The notes: generated by a model from the letters alone, not told the origin. Positions 47,448 to 56,576 are shown, numbered from the stretch's first letter. The stretch: 64,000 nucleotides of DNA from Prevotella sp. P5-92 (GCF_002251245.1 NZ_NPJG01000038.1:96978-160977); one strand, 5' to 3'. A program made the numbers and translations.

Positions 47448-47834
47448 TCAGCCTTCTATCATCATCACCACTTCGTCCTTCAACTGGTCAGGAATGTTTA
47501 TGCCGCGTAGTATCAGGCTGCGGTTCCATTCTTTCACTTCGTCTTGTTTCATGGTGAGCATCACTTCGCGAAATTCCTCCGTTTCTTCGTCAGTGTAATC
47601 ATCAGACTGTCGTCCGGCAAAGCGGTCGAGCTCTTCGTCGTCGAAATATTCTACGGGTTTGGTCGCCGCTTCCATCATGCACTCCTGCTCGCAGCGGTTG
47701 TCTTCACCGTTGCATGTAGCGCAAGTGGGCTTGGTGTTTATGGGTAGTTCCTCTGACGAGAAGAAGAACTGGAGTCCGCCCACTATGATGGCTCCGGCTG
47801 CTAAGAGCAGAATTAATATCACGACGATGTTCAT
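47448..47834 (-). CDS. Conserved membrane-anchored protein with a cysteine cluster
   Basis: 128 residues, not assigned to a named function. One N-terminal helix (about 3-24), then a cysteine-rich stretch CATCNGEDNRCEQEC that could bind a metal, then an acidic soluble part. Located 27 bp after aroA and 52 bp before the ABC permease on the same strand, so it probably shares their transcript. Its metal-site pattern and the permease neighbour suggest, weakly, a link with metal handling. Confidence 0.7.
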   Translation of the reverse strand: MNIVVILILLLAAGAIIVGGLQFFFSSEELPINTKPTCATCNGEDNRCEQECMMEAATKPVEYFDDEELDRFAGRQSDDYTDEETEEFREVMLTMKQDEVKEWNRSLILRGINIPDQLKDEVVMMIEG

Positions 47835-47861
47835 CAGTGCGTTCGCTTGTCCGTTTTTTGT

Positions 47862-49127
47862 TTATTCTTCTTGTTCTATCTCCACCCCAATATTGTCAAG
47901 ATGTTCCCAATAGTGGGGGTATGACTTAGTCACCACATGCGGGTTGTTGATACGTATGTAGCTTCTGGTGAATGCCATAGGTGCAAAAGCCAGGGCCATA
48001 CGGTGGTCTTCGTATGTGTCGATGGCCACGTCGAGGTCGTTGTCTTTCTCCGCCTTACATAATGTCCCGTCCCATGTCAGTTCGCATCCGTCCCTGTCTT
48101 CTATCACGTATCCTAACTTTCTCATCTCGGTCTTCAGAGCCTCTATGCGGTCTGTCTCCTTTATTTTCAGCGTTTGGAGTCCCGTGAAATGGAATGTCAC
48201 ATTCTTTGCAATGCAAGTCACCACAAATGTCTGCGCAAGGTCTGGGCAGTTGAGGAAATCATATTCGAGGTGCGACACTGAGTGTCCAGAGTATTTCAGC
48301 TTCACCATGTCAGGACCGTTGTTGTCGTCTTTTACAAATGTGGTCTTTACGCCGAGCAGACTGAAGAGGTATCTTGCTATCGAGTCGCCCTGCTTGCTGT
48401 TGTCCATTAGTCCGGTGAGTGTGACGGTGTCTTCCGTACGGGCGTTCAGCGCCATCATCTCATACCAGTATGAAGCTGCGCTCCAGTCGTTTTCTATGTA
48501 GTATCTTCTTGGTGTATAGGGCTTTGGCTTCACTGTAATGACGTTGATGTCGGTCCATTCTGCATCGGCTCCATACTCTTTCATCATCCATAGAGTGAGG
48601 TCTATGTATGGTCGTGATATGATGTTCCCTTCGAGGTGTAGTTCAAGTTTGTCTCTCAGTGTCGGGCCTATCATCAACAGTGCAGAAATAAACTGCGAAC
48701 TCACGTTGCCGTTGATATGCAGCTCCCTTCCCCATAGTTTTCTTCCTGTGATACGTAGGGGAGGGTAGCCCTCTTCCCCGAGATATTCTATTTTTGCCCC
48801 GAGGTATCTCAGCGCATCGACGAGCACGGCTATCGGCCTGTGTTTCATTCTCTCAGTGCCGGTAAGTATATGTTCGCCTTCAGTGGCTGCGAGATAAGCG
48901 GTCATGAAGCGCATGGCTGTTCCTGCTGCCTTTATGTCTATTTCTTTAGGATTGTCTTTTAGTGCCTTTATTATTACGTCGGTGTCATCGCAGTCTGAGA
49001 GATTCTCTGGTATGGTGTTTCCACCCGCCAGTGCGTTGATGATGAGGGCACGATTGCTTATGCTTTTCGAAGCTGGTAGCTTCACTGTGCAGTTTAGTGC
49101 TGCTGGTGCGGTAATGATATATTGCAT
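47862..49127 (-). CDS. aroA: 3-phosphoshikimate 1-carboxyvinyltransferase (EPSP synthase)
   Basis: Sixth step of the shikimate pathway, joining PEP to shikimate-3-phosphate. 421 residues. Key motif LPASKSISNRALI at residues 18-30 with the Lys and Ser that bind substrate. The usual segments GTAMRFMTAYLA, RPIAVLVDALRYLGA, SSQFISALLM and KETDRIEAL are present. The C-terminal DHRMALAFAP is intact. The first gene of the minus-strand string that ends with tsaE. Confidence 0.96.
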   Translation of the reverse strand: MQYIITAPAALNCTVKLPASKSISNRALIINALAGGNTIPENLSDCDDTDVIIKALKDNPKEIDIKAAGTAMRFMTAYLAATEGEHILTGTERMKHRPIAVLVDALRYLGAKIEYLGEEGYPPLRITGRKLWGRELHINGNVSSQFISALLMIGPTLRDKLELHLEGNIISRPYIDLTLWMMKEYGADAEWTDINVITVKPKPYTPRRYYIENDWSAASYWYEMMALNARTEDTVTLTGLMDNSKQGDSIARYLFSLLGVKTTFVKDDNNGPDMVKLKYSGHSVSHLEYDFLNCPDLAQTFVVTCIAKNVTFHFTGLQTLKIKETDRIEALKTEMRKLGYVIEDRDGCELTWDGTLCKAEKDNDLDVAIDTYEDHRMALAFAPMAFTRSYIRINNPHVVTKSYPHYWEHLDNIGVEIEQEE

Positions 49128-49158
49128 ATATAATAATGTATTACTCTATTTCCATGTG

Positions 49159-49190
49159 CAAAAGTAACCATTTTCTTTGGTATAAACAAG
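49159..49190 (-). promoter_or_regulatory. Promoter of aroA and following genes
   Basis: Minus-strand CTTG (49187-49190), 20-bp spacer, TACTTTTG (49159-49166), 32 bp before the aroA start. Likely drives the long aroA-to-tsaE transcript. Confidence 0.7.
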
Positions 49191-49228
49191 AGAATACAGT
49201 ATAAAAAGAAAAAAAATATCATAAAAAC

Positions 49229-49259
49229 TTGCATATCTCACAAATTATATCTACCTTTG
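49229..49259 (+). promoter_or_regulatory. Promoter of tRNA-Pro
   Basis: TTG at 49229-49231, 20-bp spacer, TACCTTTG at 49252-49259, about 32 bp upstream of the mature tRNA. Confidence 0.75.
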
Positions 49260-49291
49260 CAGCGCAAAAGCGAAAAGTTGGAGCATGAGAG

Positions 49292-49365
49292 CGGGATGTA
49301 GCGCAGTTGGTTAGCGCACGCGTCTGGGGGGCGTGAGGTCGCAAGTTCGAGTCTTGTCATCCCGA
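49292..49365 (+). tRNA. tRNA-Pro (GGG)
   Basis: 74-nt cloverleaf: acceptor CGGGATG/CATCCCG, D arm GCGC/GCGC, anticodon stem CGCGT/GCGTG, loop CTGGGGG (anticodon GGG), T arm GCAAG-TTCGAGT-CTTGT. CCA not encoded. Confidence 0.95.
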
Positions 49366-49369
49366 CAAA

Positions 49370-49414
49370 AACAACGCAATCCTCTACCATTGTTGGGGGT
49401 TGCGTTGTTTTTTT
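49370..49414 (+). terminator. Terminator of tRNA-Pro
   Basis: Arms AACAACGCAA (49370-49379) and TTGCGTTGTT (49400-49409) followed by a T run. Confidence 0.9.
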
Positions 49415-49436
49415 ATGTCTGTGTGTGGTGATGCTG

Positions 49437-52046
49437 TCAGCTTTTCAGCATGTCTTTCCCCACTACGATGTCACCGCCGTTCTTCAGTTTCCCGAAGAGG
49501 ATCTCTTCCATGAGCAGCGGAGTGAGTCTTCGTTGTATCACACGGTCCATCTCACGTGCGCCGAATTGGCTTGAGAAGCCTTCGTCAATGAGTTGCTGTC
49601 GGGCTTCGTCCGTAAGCGTCACGGTTACATTCTTACGTTCCAGACGTTGTGATAGCTGTCTCAGTTTTTTGTCAAGGATGAGGCATGCCATCTTTCGGTC
49701 CATCTCGTTAAAGACGACGGTACCTGAGAGTCTGTTGATGAATTCAGGCTTGAAGGTCTTCTTCACGGTGTTGAGCATAGCCTGTCCTTTGGTGATGCTG
49801 TTGTTGAATCCAATGTTTGCCTGTCCAGCATATTGTGCGCCGGCATTGCTTGTCATCACGAGAATCACGTTTCTGAAGTCTGCCTTGTTGCCTTTGTTGT
49901 CGGTCAGCTTGGCATAGTCCATCACTTGCAATAGGATATTGTATATGTCGGGGTGAGCTTTTTCTATTTCGTCGAGCAACAGCACGCAGTGTGGTGTCTT
50001 GCGCACGGCGTCGGTCAGCAATCCTCCTTCTTCATATCCTACGTATCCTGCTGGAGAGCCGATGAGTTTCGATACGGTGTGTTTTTCCGTATATTCGCTC
50101 ATGTCGAATCTCAGCAGTTCTATGCCCAGTTCTTTGGCCAGCACTCTGCATACCTCCGTTTTGCCCACACCGGTAGGTCCTACAAACAGCAGTGAGGCTA
50201 TTGGCTTGTTTGGGTCGAGCAGTCCGGCTTTCGACATCATCACGGCGTTCACCACCTGCCTGATGGCCTCGTCCTGTCCGTATATCTCGTTGCCAATCCT
50301 TTTGTCGAGGTCTTTGAGCAGGTCGTTGGTCTGTCTCTTTAGCGCCTTCTCGTCTATTCTGCACACCTCGGTGAGTATCTTGTCAATTACCTGTTTGTCA
50401 ACGTATTGGTATCTATTATGCTTCTCTACTCCCCGTTTGGAGAGCAGCCTGTGGGTCTTTCGATAGGCTCCAGCCTCGTCTATCACGTCCAGTGCCTTGT
50501 CGGGTAGGTATCGGTCGTTGATGAGCAGGTGACTCTGTTCTATGGCATACTTCACGGCGTCAATTTTGTATTTTGCTCTATGGTGTTCCTCATAGACAGG
50601 TAGCAAGGGCTCTATCATCATGAGTGTCTCTTCCGTATTTGGCTCTCTCACGTCAATCAGTTCGAAATACCTTGCAATGGGCTTCATATTGGCGATATTT
50701 TTGTTGTATTCCGAGTACGATGTAGCGCCAATAACCCTTATCTTTGAGGCTTCGAGATATGGTTTGAGGATGTCGGTGGCGCTCATCATCTGGTTGCCGC
50801 CCGTATTCATCAGCGAGTGGATATCGTCAATGAAGAGTATGCAATCGCCTTCTTCCATCAGTCCTTCGAGTATCATCTTTAGACGTTTCTCAAACTCTCC
50901 GTGGAAGCTTGTTCCCGCCATCAGCGTACCCACGTCGAGCGAATAGATGATGGTGAGAGGCTTGCCTTCCATCCTCTCTTTGTTGAATTCTTTTGCAAGG
51001 CCATACACTACAGTCGTCTTGCCAACTCCTGGCTCTCCCACAAAGAGGGGGTTGTGCTTATCCTTGCGGGCAAGCACACGTAGGGCACGCTCAGTCTCTT
51101 TTTCCCGGCAGAAGCATTGGTGAGCTGTTTCCGTAAGGTTGAGATTTGTCACATACTGTTTCCATCGTTGGTCTTTTTGCTGGTTGTTAGGCTTCGCGCC
51201 CATGGCTACGAAAGGTATTCCTGCCCCTTCGCCTTGCGCCTTGCCTAATTTGTTCAGAGAGCCAAACAGTCTGTCGGCAGTCTCCATCAGTTTGCTGTAA
51301 ATCTCTTTTTTGTTAGCGTCCTTTCCTGCTCCCAGTACTCCTATGTCGTCTATGATTTTTATGCTGACATGTCGTTGAGGGAATTCTATTGAAAAGTCTT
51401 CGTCGCTTGCGTCGTCTTGGTCGTCGGGTTGGTTGGTCTCGTCGTCGTCCTGTTCGTCCTCTCCTTCCTCCAGATGCTCGCCGTTTGTTTCTTGGACGTC
51501 GTCTGTTAATTCGCGAGTGTAGTAATCCCTCAAGTCCTTTGAATACGCTTCCATAAGCATAAAAGTGAGAGCATACGTGTCGTTGCCTAAATACTTGAAT
51601 AGCAGATATTTGCCGACACTGTCGTCAAGTTCCATCATCGAGATGATGATGCTGGCTATACATGTAGGGGCACATACACTCAGCAACTTATGCATGTCTT
51701 TGTCTTTTTCTGACAAAGAGTCATACACTATGTGATTGTTGGTGTTGATCAGATTTGTTAATTGCGAGAGGAGCATGGACGGAATCACTTCTTGAACTGT
51801 GTCTGGCGATGCCGTGTCAATGCTCTTCACGTATTCTGTCAGTCCTTGCCTCAGTCCATCTATATCAAAACCATTTTCGTTGCATACAGATATAAACTCT
51901 TCCTGTAATGTTATCTCATAGAGCACGTGCTCAGGAGTGAGAAGTTCACGGCCTTCGTCTATAGCACTCTTTACGGCATCGCGTAGGGCTTTTACTGCCT
52001 TTTCCGTACAATGGAAGAAATTTAAGTGTTTATAGTATTTTTGCAT
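49437..52046 (-). CDS. clpA: ATP-dependent Clp protease ATP-binding subunit ClpA
   Basis: AAA+ unfoldase that feeds substrates, including N-end-rule substrates brought by ClpS, to ClpP. 869 residues. N domain (1-150), a long acidic linker (about 190-225, rich in Asp/Glu), first AAA domain with GEPGVGKTT, second with GPTGVGKTE, VLLDEIEKAHPD and a C-terminal ClpB-D2 small domain. The acidic linker is longer than in E. coli ClpA. Its ATG shares one base with the clpS stop (TAATG), indicating coupled translation. Confidence 0.94.
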   Translation of the reverse strand: MQKYYKHLNFFHCTEKAVKALRDAVKSAIDEGRELLTPEHVLYEITLQEEFISVCNENGFDIDGLRQGLTEYVKSIDTASPDTVQEVIPSMLLSQLTNLINTNNHIVYDSLSEKDKDMHKLLSVCAPTCIASIIISMMELDDSVGKYLLFKYLGNDTYALTFMLMEAYSKDLRDYYTRELTDDVQETNGEHLEEGEDEQDDDETNQPDDQDDASDEDFSIEFPQRHVSIKIIDDIGVLGAGKDANKKEIYSKLMETADRLFGSLNKLGKAQGEGAGIPFVAMGAKPNNQQKDQRWKQYVTNLNLTETAHQCFCREKETERALRVLARKDKHNPLFVGEPGVGKTTVVYGLAKEFNKERMEGKPLTIIYSLDVGTLMAGTSFHGEFEKRLKMILEGLMEEGDCILFIDDIHSLMNTGGNQMMSATDILKPYLEASKIRVIGATSYSEYNKNIANMKPIARYFELIDVREPNTEETLMMIEPLLPVYEEHHRAKYKIDAVKYAIEQSHLLINDRYLPDKALDVIDEAGAYRKTHRLLSKRGVEKHNRYQYVDKQVIDKILTEVCRIDEKALKRQTNDLLKDLDKRIGNEIYGQDEAIRQVVNAVMMSKAGLLDPNKPIASLLFVGPTGVGKTEVCRVLAKELGIELLRFDMSEYTEKHTVSKLIGSPAGYVGYEEGGLLTDAVRKTPHCVLLLDEIEKAHPDIYNILLQVMDYAKLTDNKGNKADFRNVILVMTSNAGAQYAGQANIGFNNSITKGQAMLNTVKKTFKPEFINRLSGTVVFNEMDRKMACLILDKKLRQLSQRLERKNVTVTLTDEARQQLIDEGFSSQFGAREMDRVIQRRLTPLLMEEILFGKLKNGGDIVVGKDMLKS

Positions 52047-52348
52047 TATCTTTTTGAAGTTGTTACAATTAGCGGAAAACCGAAGCTACGGGCCTTTGTC
52101 TCGGCTATTTTTGCCTTTGTCATTGCAATGTCGATAGTATATGTTCCTACCACGGCAGATCCTTCCACGTGTATCTTCATCATAAGGGTTTCCGCAGTAC
52201 CCTTGTCTTTCCTAAACACATCCATCAGCACATCAACCACAAATTCCATCGTGGTGACGTCGTCATTGTGCATTATTACATCATATAAGGGCGGCTCTTC
52301 CATGCTGAAACATGGAATGCCGCTCCGTATAGCCTGTTCTTTGTTCAT
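52046..52348 (-). CDS. clpS: ATP-dependent Clp protease adaptor ClpS
   Basis: Adaptor that delivers N-degron substrates to ClpA. 100 residues; the N-degron pocket motif YDVIMHNDDVTTMEFVVDVL and the helix GTAETLMMKIHVEGSAVVG fit the family. Overlaps clpA by one base. 20 bp after the upstream coiled-coil lipoprotein. Confidence 0.95.
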   Translation of the reverse strand: MNKEQAIRSGIPCFSMEEPPLYDVIMHNDDVTTMEFVVDVLMDVFRKDKGTAETLMMKIHVEGSAVVGTYTIDIAMTKAKIAETKARSFGFPLIVTTSKR

Positions 52349-52368
52349 TTATGTCAGTATGACTGTTG

Positions 52369-53217
52369 TTATTTTACTAAAATGACAAGGTATTTGCTTG
52401 TGCTCCAGAACTGCTGTGGATTGGTTATTCTCAGCACGTATTGCTTGTTAGCGTCACGTTGCAGTGTGTAGCTGCTCGACGGATGGGCGGTAAGCATCTT
52501 CGCGTTGCGTGAGTACAGCTTTATTTCCTTGTCTATTCTTATGTCTATTTTGGTGAAATAGTCCTTGTTGAAGTTCTGCTGCAGCACCTTGCCGTCTGAG
52601 TAGATGTTTTGTTCTTTCAGCTCGTTCTTTGTACCGAACACAAACCATGCCGTGTTGAGTTCCTTGTCTTGGGCGTTTATCGTCTCTGTCTTCCTCGAGT
52701 TTTCGGCTGTGAGGTTGCTCACATCGGTATTTAGGTTGGCGATGTTCTCGTCCAGCTCGGAGATGTGGATGTCCTTAGCGTCGAGCTCAGCTCTCAGCTG
52801 CTGTATCTGTTGGTTCTTTTCCTCCAGCTGTTGGGCGAGGTTCTCTATTGTCTGCTTCAGCGATTCGCCCTTGAACGTGCTCTCGCGCAGTTGTCGGCGC
52901 AGTTTGTTGATGAGGTCGCGGTTCTGTTTCATCGTCTGTTGTATAAACTGCATGTTCTCGCGTATCCTCTGTTGCTTGTTGGCACCTTCGCCGTCTTTGG
53001 CTATGCTCACGCGGTTTTCTGCCTCCGATATTTCCCGGAAGCCCACCTCGATTTCGTTCATCGTAGCCATCATGTCTTCTATCTCATTGTCTTTCTGTGA
53101 GATAATCTGGTTGAGCGAGTCGCGTTGCTGCTCAAGGGCAAAGTCCGTCTTTGGCTTTTCTTGCTTGCAGGCCACCATGGCAGCCATACACAAACCCATT
53201 AACATAAGTTTTCTCAT
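52369..53217 (-). CDS. Coiled-coil lipoprotein of unknown function
   Basis: 282 residues. Lipoprotein signal peptide with lipobox MVAC (Cys17). A long heptad-rich coiled coil spans about 25-185 (Glu/Gln/Asn rich, e.g. ENLAQQLEEKNQQIQQLRAEL), followed by a small beta domain with LNTAWFVFGTKNELKEQNI and YVLRITNPQQFWSTSKYLVI. The same architecture occurs in many Bacteroidales proteins without assigned function. It lies 12 bp after rsmI. Confidence 0.8.
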   Translation of the reverse strand: MRKLMLMGLCMAAMVACKQEKPKTDFALEQQRDSLNQIISQKDNEIEDMMATMNEIEVGFREISEAENRVSIAKDGEGANKQQRIRENMQFIQQTMKQNRDLINKLRRQLRESTFKGESLKQTIENLAQQLEEKNQQIQQLRAELDAKDIHISELDENIANLNTDVSNLTAENSRKTETINAQDKELNTAWFVFGTKNELKEQNIYSDGKVLQQNFNKDYFTKIDIRIDKEIKLYSRNAKMLTAHPSSSYTLQRDANKQYVLRITNPQQFWSTSKYLVILVK

Positions 53218-53229
53218 AAGCTTATCTTT

Positions 53230-53934
53230 TTAAATTCTTTGTTTTTTTTCTTCTTTTTGTTTCTCGTCCTTACCTTTTACTATTATTACTATCTCCCCTT
53301 TGGGGGCGGTTTCTGTAAAGTGTGTCACAAGTTCTTGCATCGTACCGTGTACAGCCTCTTCGTGTATCTTTGATATCTCTCTGCATACACATCCTTGTCT
53401 TTCAGTGCCGAAGTATTCGGAAAATTGTTGCAGTGTCTTCACCAGGCGGTATGGCGACTCGTAGAATATCATCGTGCGCTGTTCCTCGGCCAGCTCAGTC
53501 AATTTTGTCTGCCTTCCTTTCTTCTGGGGCAGGAAGCCCTCGAAGGCGAAGCGGTCGCATGGCAGTCCGCTCATCACCAGTGCCGGTACGAATGCGGTGG
53601 CTCCGGGCAGGCAGGTCACCTCTATGCCTTCTTTTACGGCTTCGCGTGCAAGGAAGAATCCTGGGTCGCTGATGCCAGGTGTGCCGGCATCGCTTATCAG
53701 GGCGATGTTCTGCCCAGCCTTCAGTCTCTCCACGATGCCGGCCGAGGTGCCGTGCTCGTTGAATTTATGGTGCGACATCAGTCGGTTCTGGATCTCAAAA
53801 TGCTTCAGCAAGACACCCGACGTTCGTGTGTCTTCAGCCAGCACCAGGTCGGCCTCTTTGAGTATCCTGATGGCGCGAAATGTCATGTCCTCCATGTTGC
53901 CCACGGGGGTAGGTATGATGTATAATGTGCCCAT
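53230..53934 (-). CDS. rsmI: 16S rRNA 2'-O-ribose C1402 methyltransferase
   Basis: SAM-dependent methyltransferase acting on 16S rRNA in the decoding centre. 234 residues with the tetrapyrrole-methylase fold. Motifs LYIIPTPVGNMEDMTFRAI, AEDTR, ALISDAGTPGISDPG and LPGATAFVPALVMSGLP are all typical. First gene of rsmI-lipoprotein-clpS-clpA and divergent from tdk. Confidence 0.96.
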   Translation of the reverse strand: MGTLYIIPTPVGNMEDMTFRAIRILKEADLVLAEDTRTSGVLLKHFEIQNRLMSHHKFNEHGTSAGIVERLKAGQNIALISDAGTPGISDPGFFLAREAVKEGIEVTCLPGATAFVPALVMSGLPCDRFAFEGFLPQKKGRQTKLTELAEEQRTMIFYESPYRLVKTLQQFSEYFGTERQGCVCREISKIHEEAVHGTMQELVTHFTETAPKGEIVIIVKGKDEKQKEEKKQRI

Positions 53935-53942
53935 ATTATCGG

Positions 53943-53950
53943 CAAATGTA
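53943..53950 (-). promoter_or_regulatory. Promoter core (-7) of the rsmI operon
   Basis: Minus-strand TACATTTG, only 9 bp upstream of the rsmI start, which implies a very short leader; no -33 box at the ideal distance. Confidence 0.4.
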
Positions 53951-53989
53951 GTAAATTATTGGCAAATGACGAAAAAAAAGCCCAAAAAC

Positions 53990-54021
53990 TTTGCATATTT
54001 TAATACGTATTTGTAATTTTG
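53990..54021 (+). promoter_or_regulatory. Promoter of tdk
   Basis: TTTG 53990-53993, 20-bp spacer, TAATTTTG 54014-54021. The start codon lies 7 bp downstream, so the mRNA is likely leaderless or nearly so. Confidence 0.78.
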
Positions 54022-54028
54022 TGCCCAA

Positions 54029-54607
54029 ATGATAGAAAACTTAACAGGGGAAGCGCACCGTCCCGGCAGAATTGAAGTGGTGTGCGGATCGATGTTCTCG
54101 GGCAAGACTGAGGAGCTCATCCGTCGTTTGAAGAGGGCGAAATTCGCCCGTCAGAAGGTGGAGATCTTTAAGCCTTCAATAGACAAGAGATACTCCGATG
54201 AAGAGGTCGTCAGTCACGACAGCAATGCCATCATGTCAACACCCATTGACTCCTCGGCACAGATCTTGCTGATGTCTTCCGATATCGATGTAGTAGGCAT
54301 CGACGAGGCTCAGTTCCTCGACGATGGTATTGTCGAAGTGTGTAACGAATTGGCCAACCGTGGCGTCCGTGTCATCGTTGCTGGTCTCGACATGGACTTC
54401 CGTGGCATCCCTTTCGGCCCCATGCCGGCCTTATGTGCCATAGCCGACGATGTGCAGAAGGTGCATGCCATTTGTGTGAAGTGTGGTGCCCTGGCTTATG
54501 TCAGCCATCGCATCGTGGAGGGCGAGAAGCGGGTGCTCATTGGCGAGACCCGCGAATATGAGCCTCTCTGCCGCGAGTGTTACAAGAAATGTGTCAGCCA
54601 GAGCTAA
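54029..54607 (+). CDS. tdk: Thymidine kinase
   Basis: Salvage enzyme phosphorylating thymidine. 192 residues, type II family. Walker [11 protein letters not shown] (20-29), Walker B-like [12 protein letters not shown], and the zinc-binding CVKCGALA...CRECYKKC at the C terminus. perM follows 43 bp later on the same strand. Confidence 0.96.
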   Translation: MIENLTGEAHRPGRIEVVCGSMFSGKTEELIRRLKRAKFARQKVEIFKPSIDKRYSDEEVVSHDSNAIMSTPIDSSAQILLMSSDIDVVGIDEAQFLDDGIVEVCNELANRGVRVIVAGLDMDFRGIPFGPMPALCAIADDVQKVHAICVKCGALAYVSHRIVEGEKRVLIGETREYEPLCRECYKKCVSQS

Positions 54608-54650
54608 CGACGCCCTCACTATTTAGTCATCAATCACCATTTATATATAT

Positions 54651-55799
54651 ATGTTGGAAAAGACCATTACATTTGACCGCTTTGTCCGTGGGATGCTCAC
54701 GGCCCTGCTTATAGGGGCAATATTGTTTGTTGTCAACTATCTGAGCAATGTGCTGCTGCCGTTTTTTGTGGCGTGGCTGTTGGCGTACATGCTCTATCCC
54801 ATAGTGTCGTTTGTGCAGCATCGTATGCACGTCCCGGGGCGAGCCCTCTCCATCATCGTCACCCTGGTCTTCGTGCTGTCTGTCATAGCAGGCATTGTCT
54901 ATCTCATCATACCTCCAATGATAGAGCAGTTTGAAAAACTTGGCGAACTGGTCACACGTTATCTCCATCAGACTACTCATATCGGCAATTTCCCCTTGGC
55001 AGTGCGCCAGTGGCTTGACCAGAACAGCGACGAGATTCAACGTTTCTTCCGCAATAAGGAGGTTTCTGAGGCCATACGCAATGCTATGCCAAAGCTTTTT
55101 GCTGTCATCACCGAGACGGCAAATGTCATCATAAGCATCATAGCGTCGCTCGTCACTCTCATCTACCTCTTTTTTATATTACTCGACTACGAAGTGTTGT
55201 CACAGGGATTCATACGCATGTTCCCTAAGAAGAATCGACCCTTCTGGCGTTCGCTCATGGACGACGTTGAACGTCAGCTCAATAGCTACATCCGCGGACA
55301 GGGGTTGGTGGCGCTGTGTATAGGCATCCTCTTCTGCATCGGTTTCACCATCATTGGCTTCCCTATGGCCATTGGCCTTGGCATTCTCATGGGACTGCTC
55401 AGTCTCGTGCCATACGTCCATGGCTTTGGACTTATCCCCATCGCTCTTCTTGCTGGACTAAAGGCTGTCGATACTGGTCAGAACTACTGGGTTATCCTCA
55501 TATCCGCACTTGCCGTATTTGCCATCGTGCAACTCATAACCGACATGGTGCTCACACCCAAGATTATGGGGAAGGCCATGGGACTCAACCCCGCCATTCT
55601 TCTCCTCTCTCTCTCCGTGTGGGGCGCCCTCTTAGGCTTTATTGGCCTGATAATTGCCTTGCCTCTCACCACACTACTCATTGCTTATTATAAGCGGTAT
55701 GTGACCAAAGAAGGGGATGAAATAGAAGGTGAAAATATGGAGATAATGGCAGACGAGAAGGTACAAAAAGAAGAAATAGAAGAGAAAAAACAGGTATAA
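54651..55799 (+). CDS. AI-2E / PerM family membrane transporter
   Basis: Polytopic inner-membrane protein of 382 residues with about eight helices and a soluble segment near 75-160. The C-terminal MGLLSLVPYVHGFGLIPIAL and TDMVLTPKIMGKAMGLNPAILLLSLSVWG are hallmark sequences of the family. Substrates vary (reports include autoinducer-2 and ion/proton exchange) and cannot be predicted. The last 30 residues are strongly charged (Glu/Lys). Confidence 0.88.
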   Translation: MLEKTITFDRFVRGMLTALLIGAILFVVNYLSNVLLPFFVAWLLAYMLYPIVSFVQHRMHVPGRALSIIVTLVFVLSVIAGIVYLIIPPMIEQFEKLGELVTRYLHQTTHIGNFPLAVRQWLDQNSDEIQRFFRNKEVSEAIRNAMPKLFAVITETANVIISIIASLVTLIYLFFILLDYEVLSQGFIRMFPKKNRPFWRSLMDDVERQLNSYIRGQGLVALCIGILFCIGFTIIGFPMAIGLGILMGLLSLVPYVHGFGLIPIALLAGLKAVDTGQNYWVILISALAVFAIVQLITDMVLTPKIMGKAMGLNPAILLLSLSVWGALLGFIGLIIALPLTTLLIAYYKRYVTKEGDEIEGENMEIMADEKVQKEEIEEKKQV

Positions 55800-55820
55800 A
55801 CGAAAAAAAACGGGAATTTA

Positions 55821-55852
55821 TTTGGCTATTTCAAAAAAACTTCGTACCTTTG
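55821..55852 (+). promoter_or_regulatory. Promoter of tRNA-Lys
   Basis: TTTG 55821-55824, 20-bp spacer, TACCTTTG 55845-55852, 26 bp ahead of the tRNA. Confidence 0.88.
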
Positions 55853-55878
55853 CACCGCTTTTAAAAAAGTGGCCCGAT

Positions 55879-55951
55879 GACTCGCTAGCTCAGCTGGTAG
55901 AGCACAACACTTTTAATGTTGGGGTCATGGGTTCGAGCCCCATGCGAGTCA
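55879..55951 (+). tRNA. tRNA-Lys (UUU)
   Basis: 73-nt cloverleaf: acceptor GACTCGC/GCGAGTC, D arm GCTC/GAGC, anticodon stem CAACA/TGTTG with loop CTTTTAA (anticodon UUU), T arm ATGGG-TTCGAGC-CCCAT. CCA not encoded. It marks the border between core genes and the accessory region to its right. Confidence 0.97.
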
Positions 55952-55977
55952 CAGTAAAGCCCAAATGGTCAGAAATA

Positions 55978-56003
55978 AAGGACTTCTTCGGAAGTCCTTT
56001 TTT
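55978..56003 (+). terminator. Terminator of tRNA-Lys
   Basis: AAGGACTTC-TTCG-GAAGTCCTT hairpin with a TTCG tetraloop and following T run. Confidence 0.93.
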
Positions 56004-56094
56004 CATGTCTATATCCAAAGTCAAATAGTTGATTATTAATAGTGTGATTATATCACGAATGAAGCCGATAATGATTGTGAAAATCACTTAATTT

Positions 56095-56358
56095 GTGCCC
56101 AAAAATAAACAAATTGTTTATAAAACGGCATTATTTTCAACCGTTATGATGGTTTCTCATTTATTTGTTGTAATATGTTTAGATACATCCGCGAAACGTC
56201 CGTCTTGGATGAAGGACGAGTGCTTTGATGTATGCTTCAGGCCATTTCGCACGAATGTTTTTAAGGTTACAGAAACCATAGAGGAAGATGTCAAAGGCGG
56301 CAAACTTTACATATACAAGATAACAATACCGCAATCATTGAACAGTTATGAAGGATAG
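56095..56358 (+). CDS. Doubtful small ORF (possible remnant)
   Basis: 87 codons from a GTG. Contains a hydrophobic segment (LFSTVMMVSHLFVVICL) and then a soluble part ending KLYIYKITIPQSLNSYEG. No family recognised, no good promoter core at the right distance, unusual GTG start; ATG codons exist only inside the hydrophobic stretch. It may be the end of a decayed gene between tRNA-Lys and the toxin-antitoxin pair. The next 220 bp hold the toxin-antitoxin promoter and an orphan TAACTTTG (56373-56380). Confidence 0.3.
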   Translation: MPKNKQIVYKTALFSTVMMVSHLFVVICLDTSAKRPSWMKDECFDVCFRPFRTNVFKVTETIEEDVKGGKLYIYKITIPQSLNSYEG

Positions 56359-56496
56359 ATACAGGAAACAGGTAACTTTGCAACACAATTCTTGTCAAGC
56401 ATGATGTGGTTGCTTACAAAATCAGCAGAACAATGAGGAAAACAATACTTTCAAGAGCATTTGAACACTCTTTTTGTTAAAAAGGGCTATAAGTTC

Positions 56497-56525
56497 GATA
56501 ATTTTTGATTATCAATTTTGATAAT
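56497..56525 (+). promoter_or_regulatory. Operator-like palindrome of the toxin-antitoxin operon
   Basis: ATTATCAATTTTGATAAT (56508-56525) is a perfect 18-bp palindrome, and a third half-site GATAAT at 56497-56502 makes a second overlapping palindrome GATAAT-N5-ATTATC. The -33 TTTG of the promoter (56517-56520) lies inside it, so a bound HTH protein would block transcription. Confidence 0.75.
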
Positions 56526-56547
56526 TAAAATTAAATTCATATCTTTG
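56517..56547 (+). promoter_or_regulatory. Promoter of higB-higA
   Basis: TTTG 56517-56520, 19-bp spacer, TATCTTTG 56540-56547; the toxin start is 29 bp downstream of the core. Confidence 0.85.
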
Positions 56548-56576
56548 CAGCCAAAATATATGGCTGAAAGTAATAT

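Noticed and set aside
55879..55951. tRNA-Lys as attachment site of an integrated element
   Set aside because: No direct repeat of the tRNA 3' end and no integrase were found to the right within the window, so an integration event cannot be supported here.
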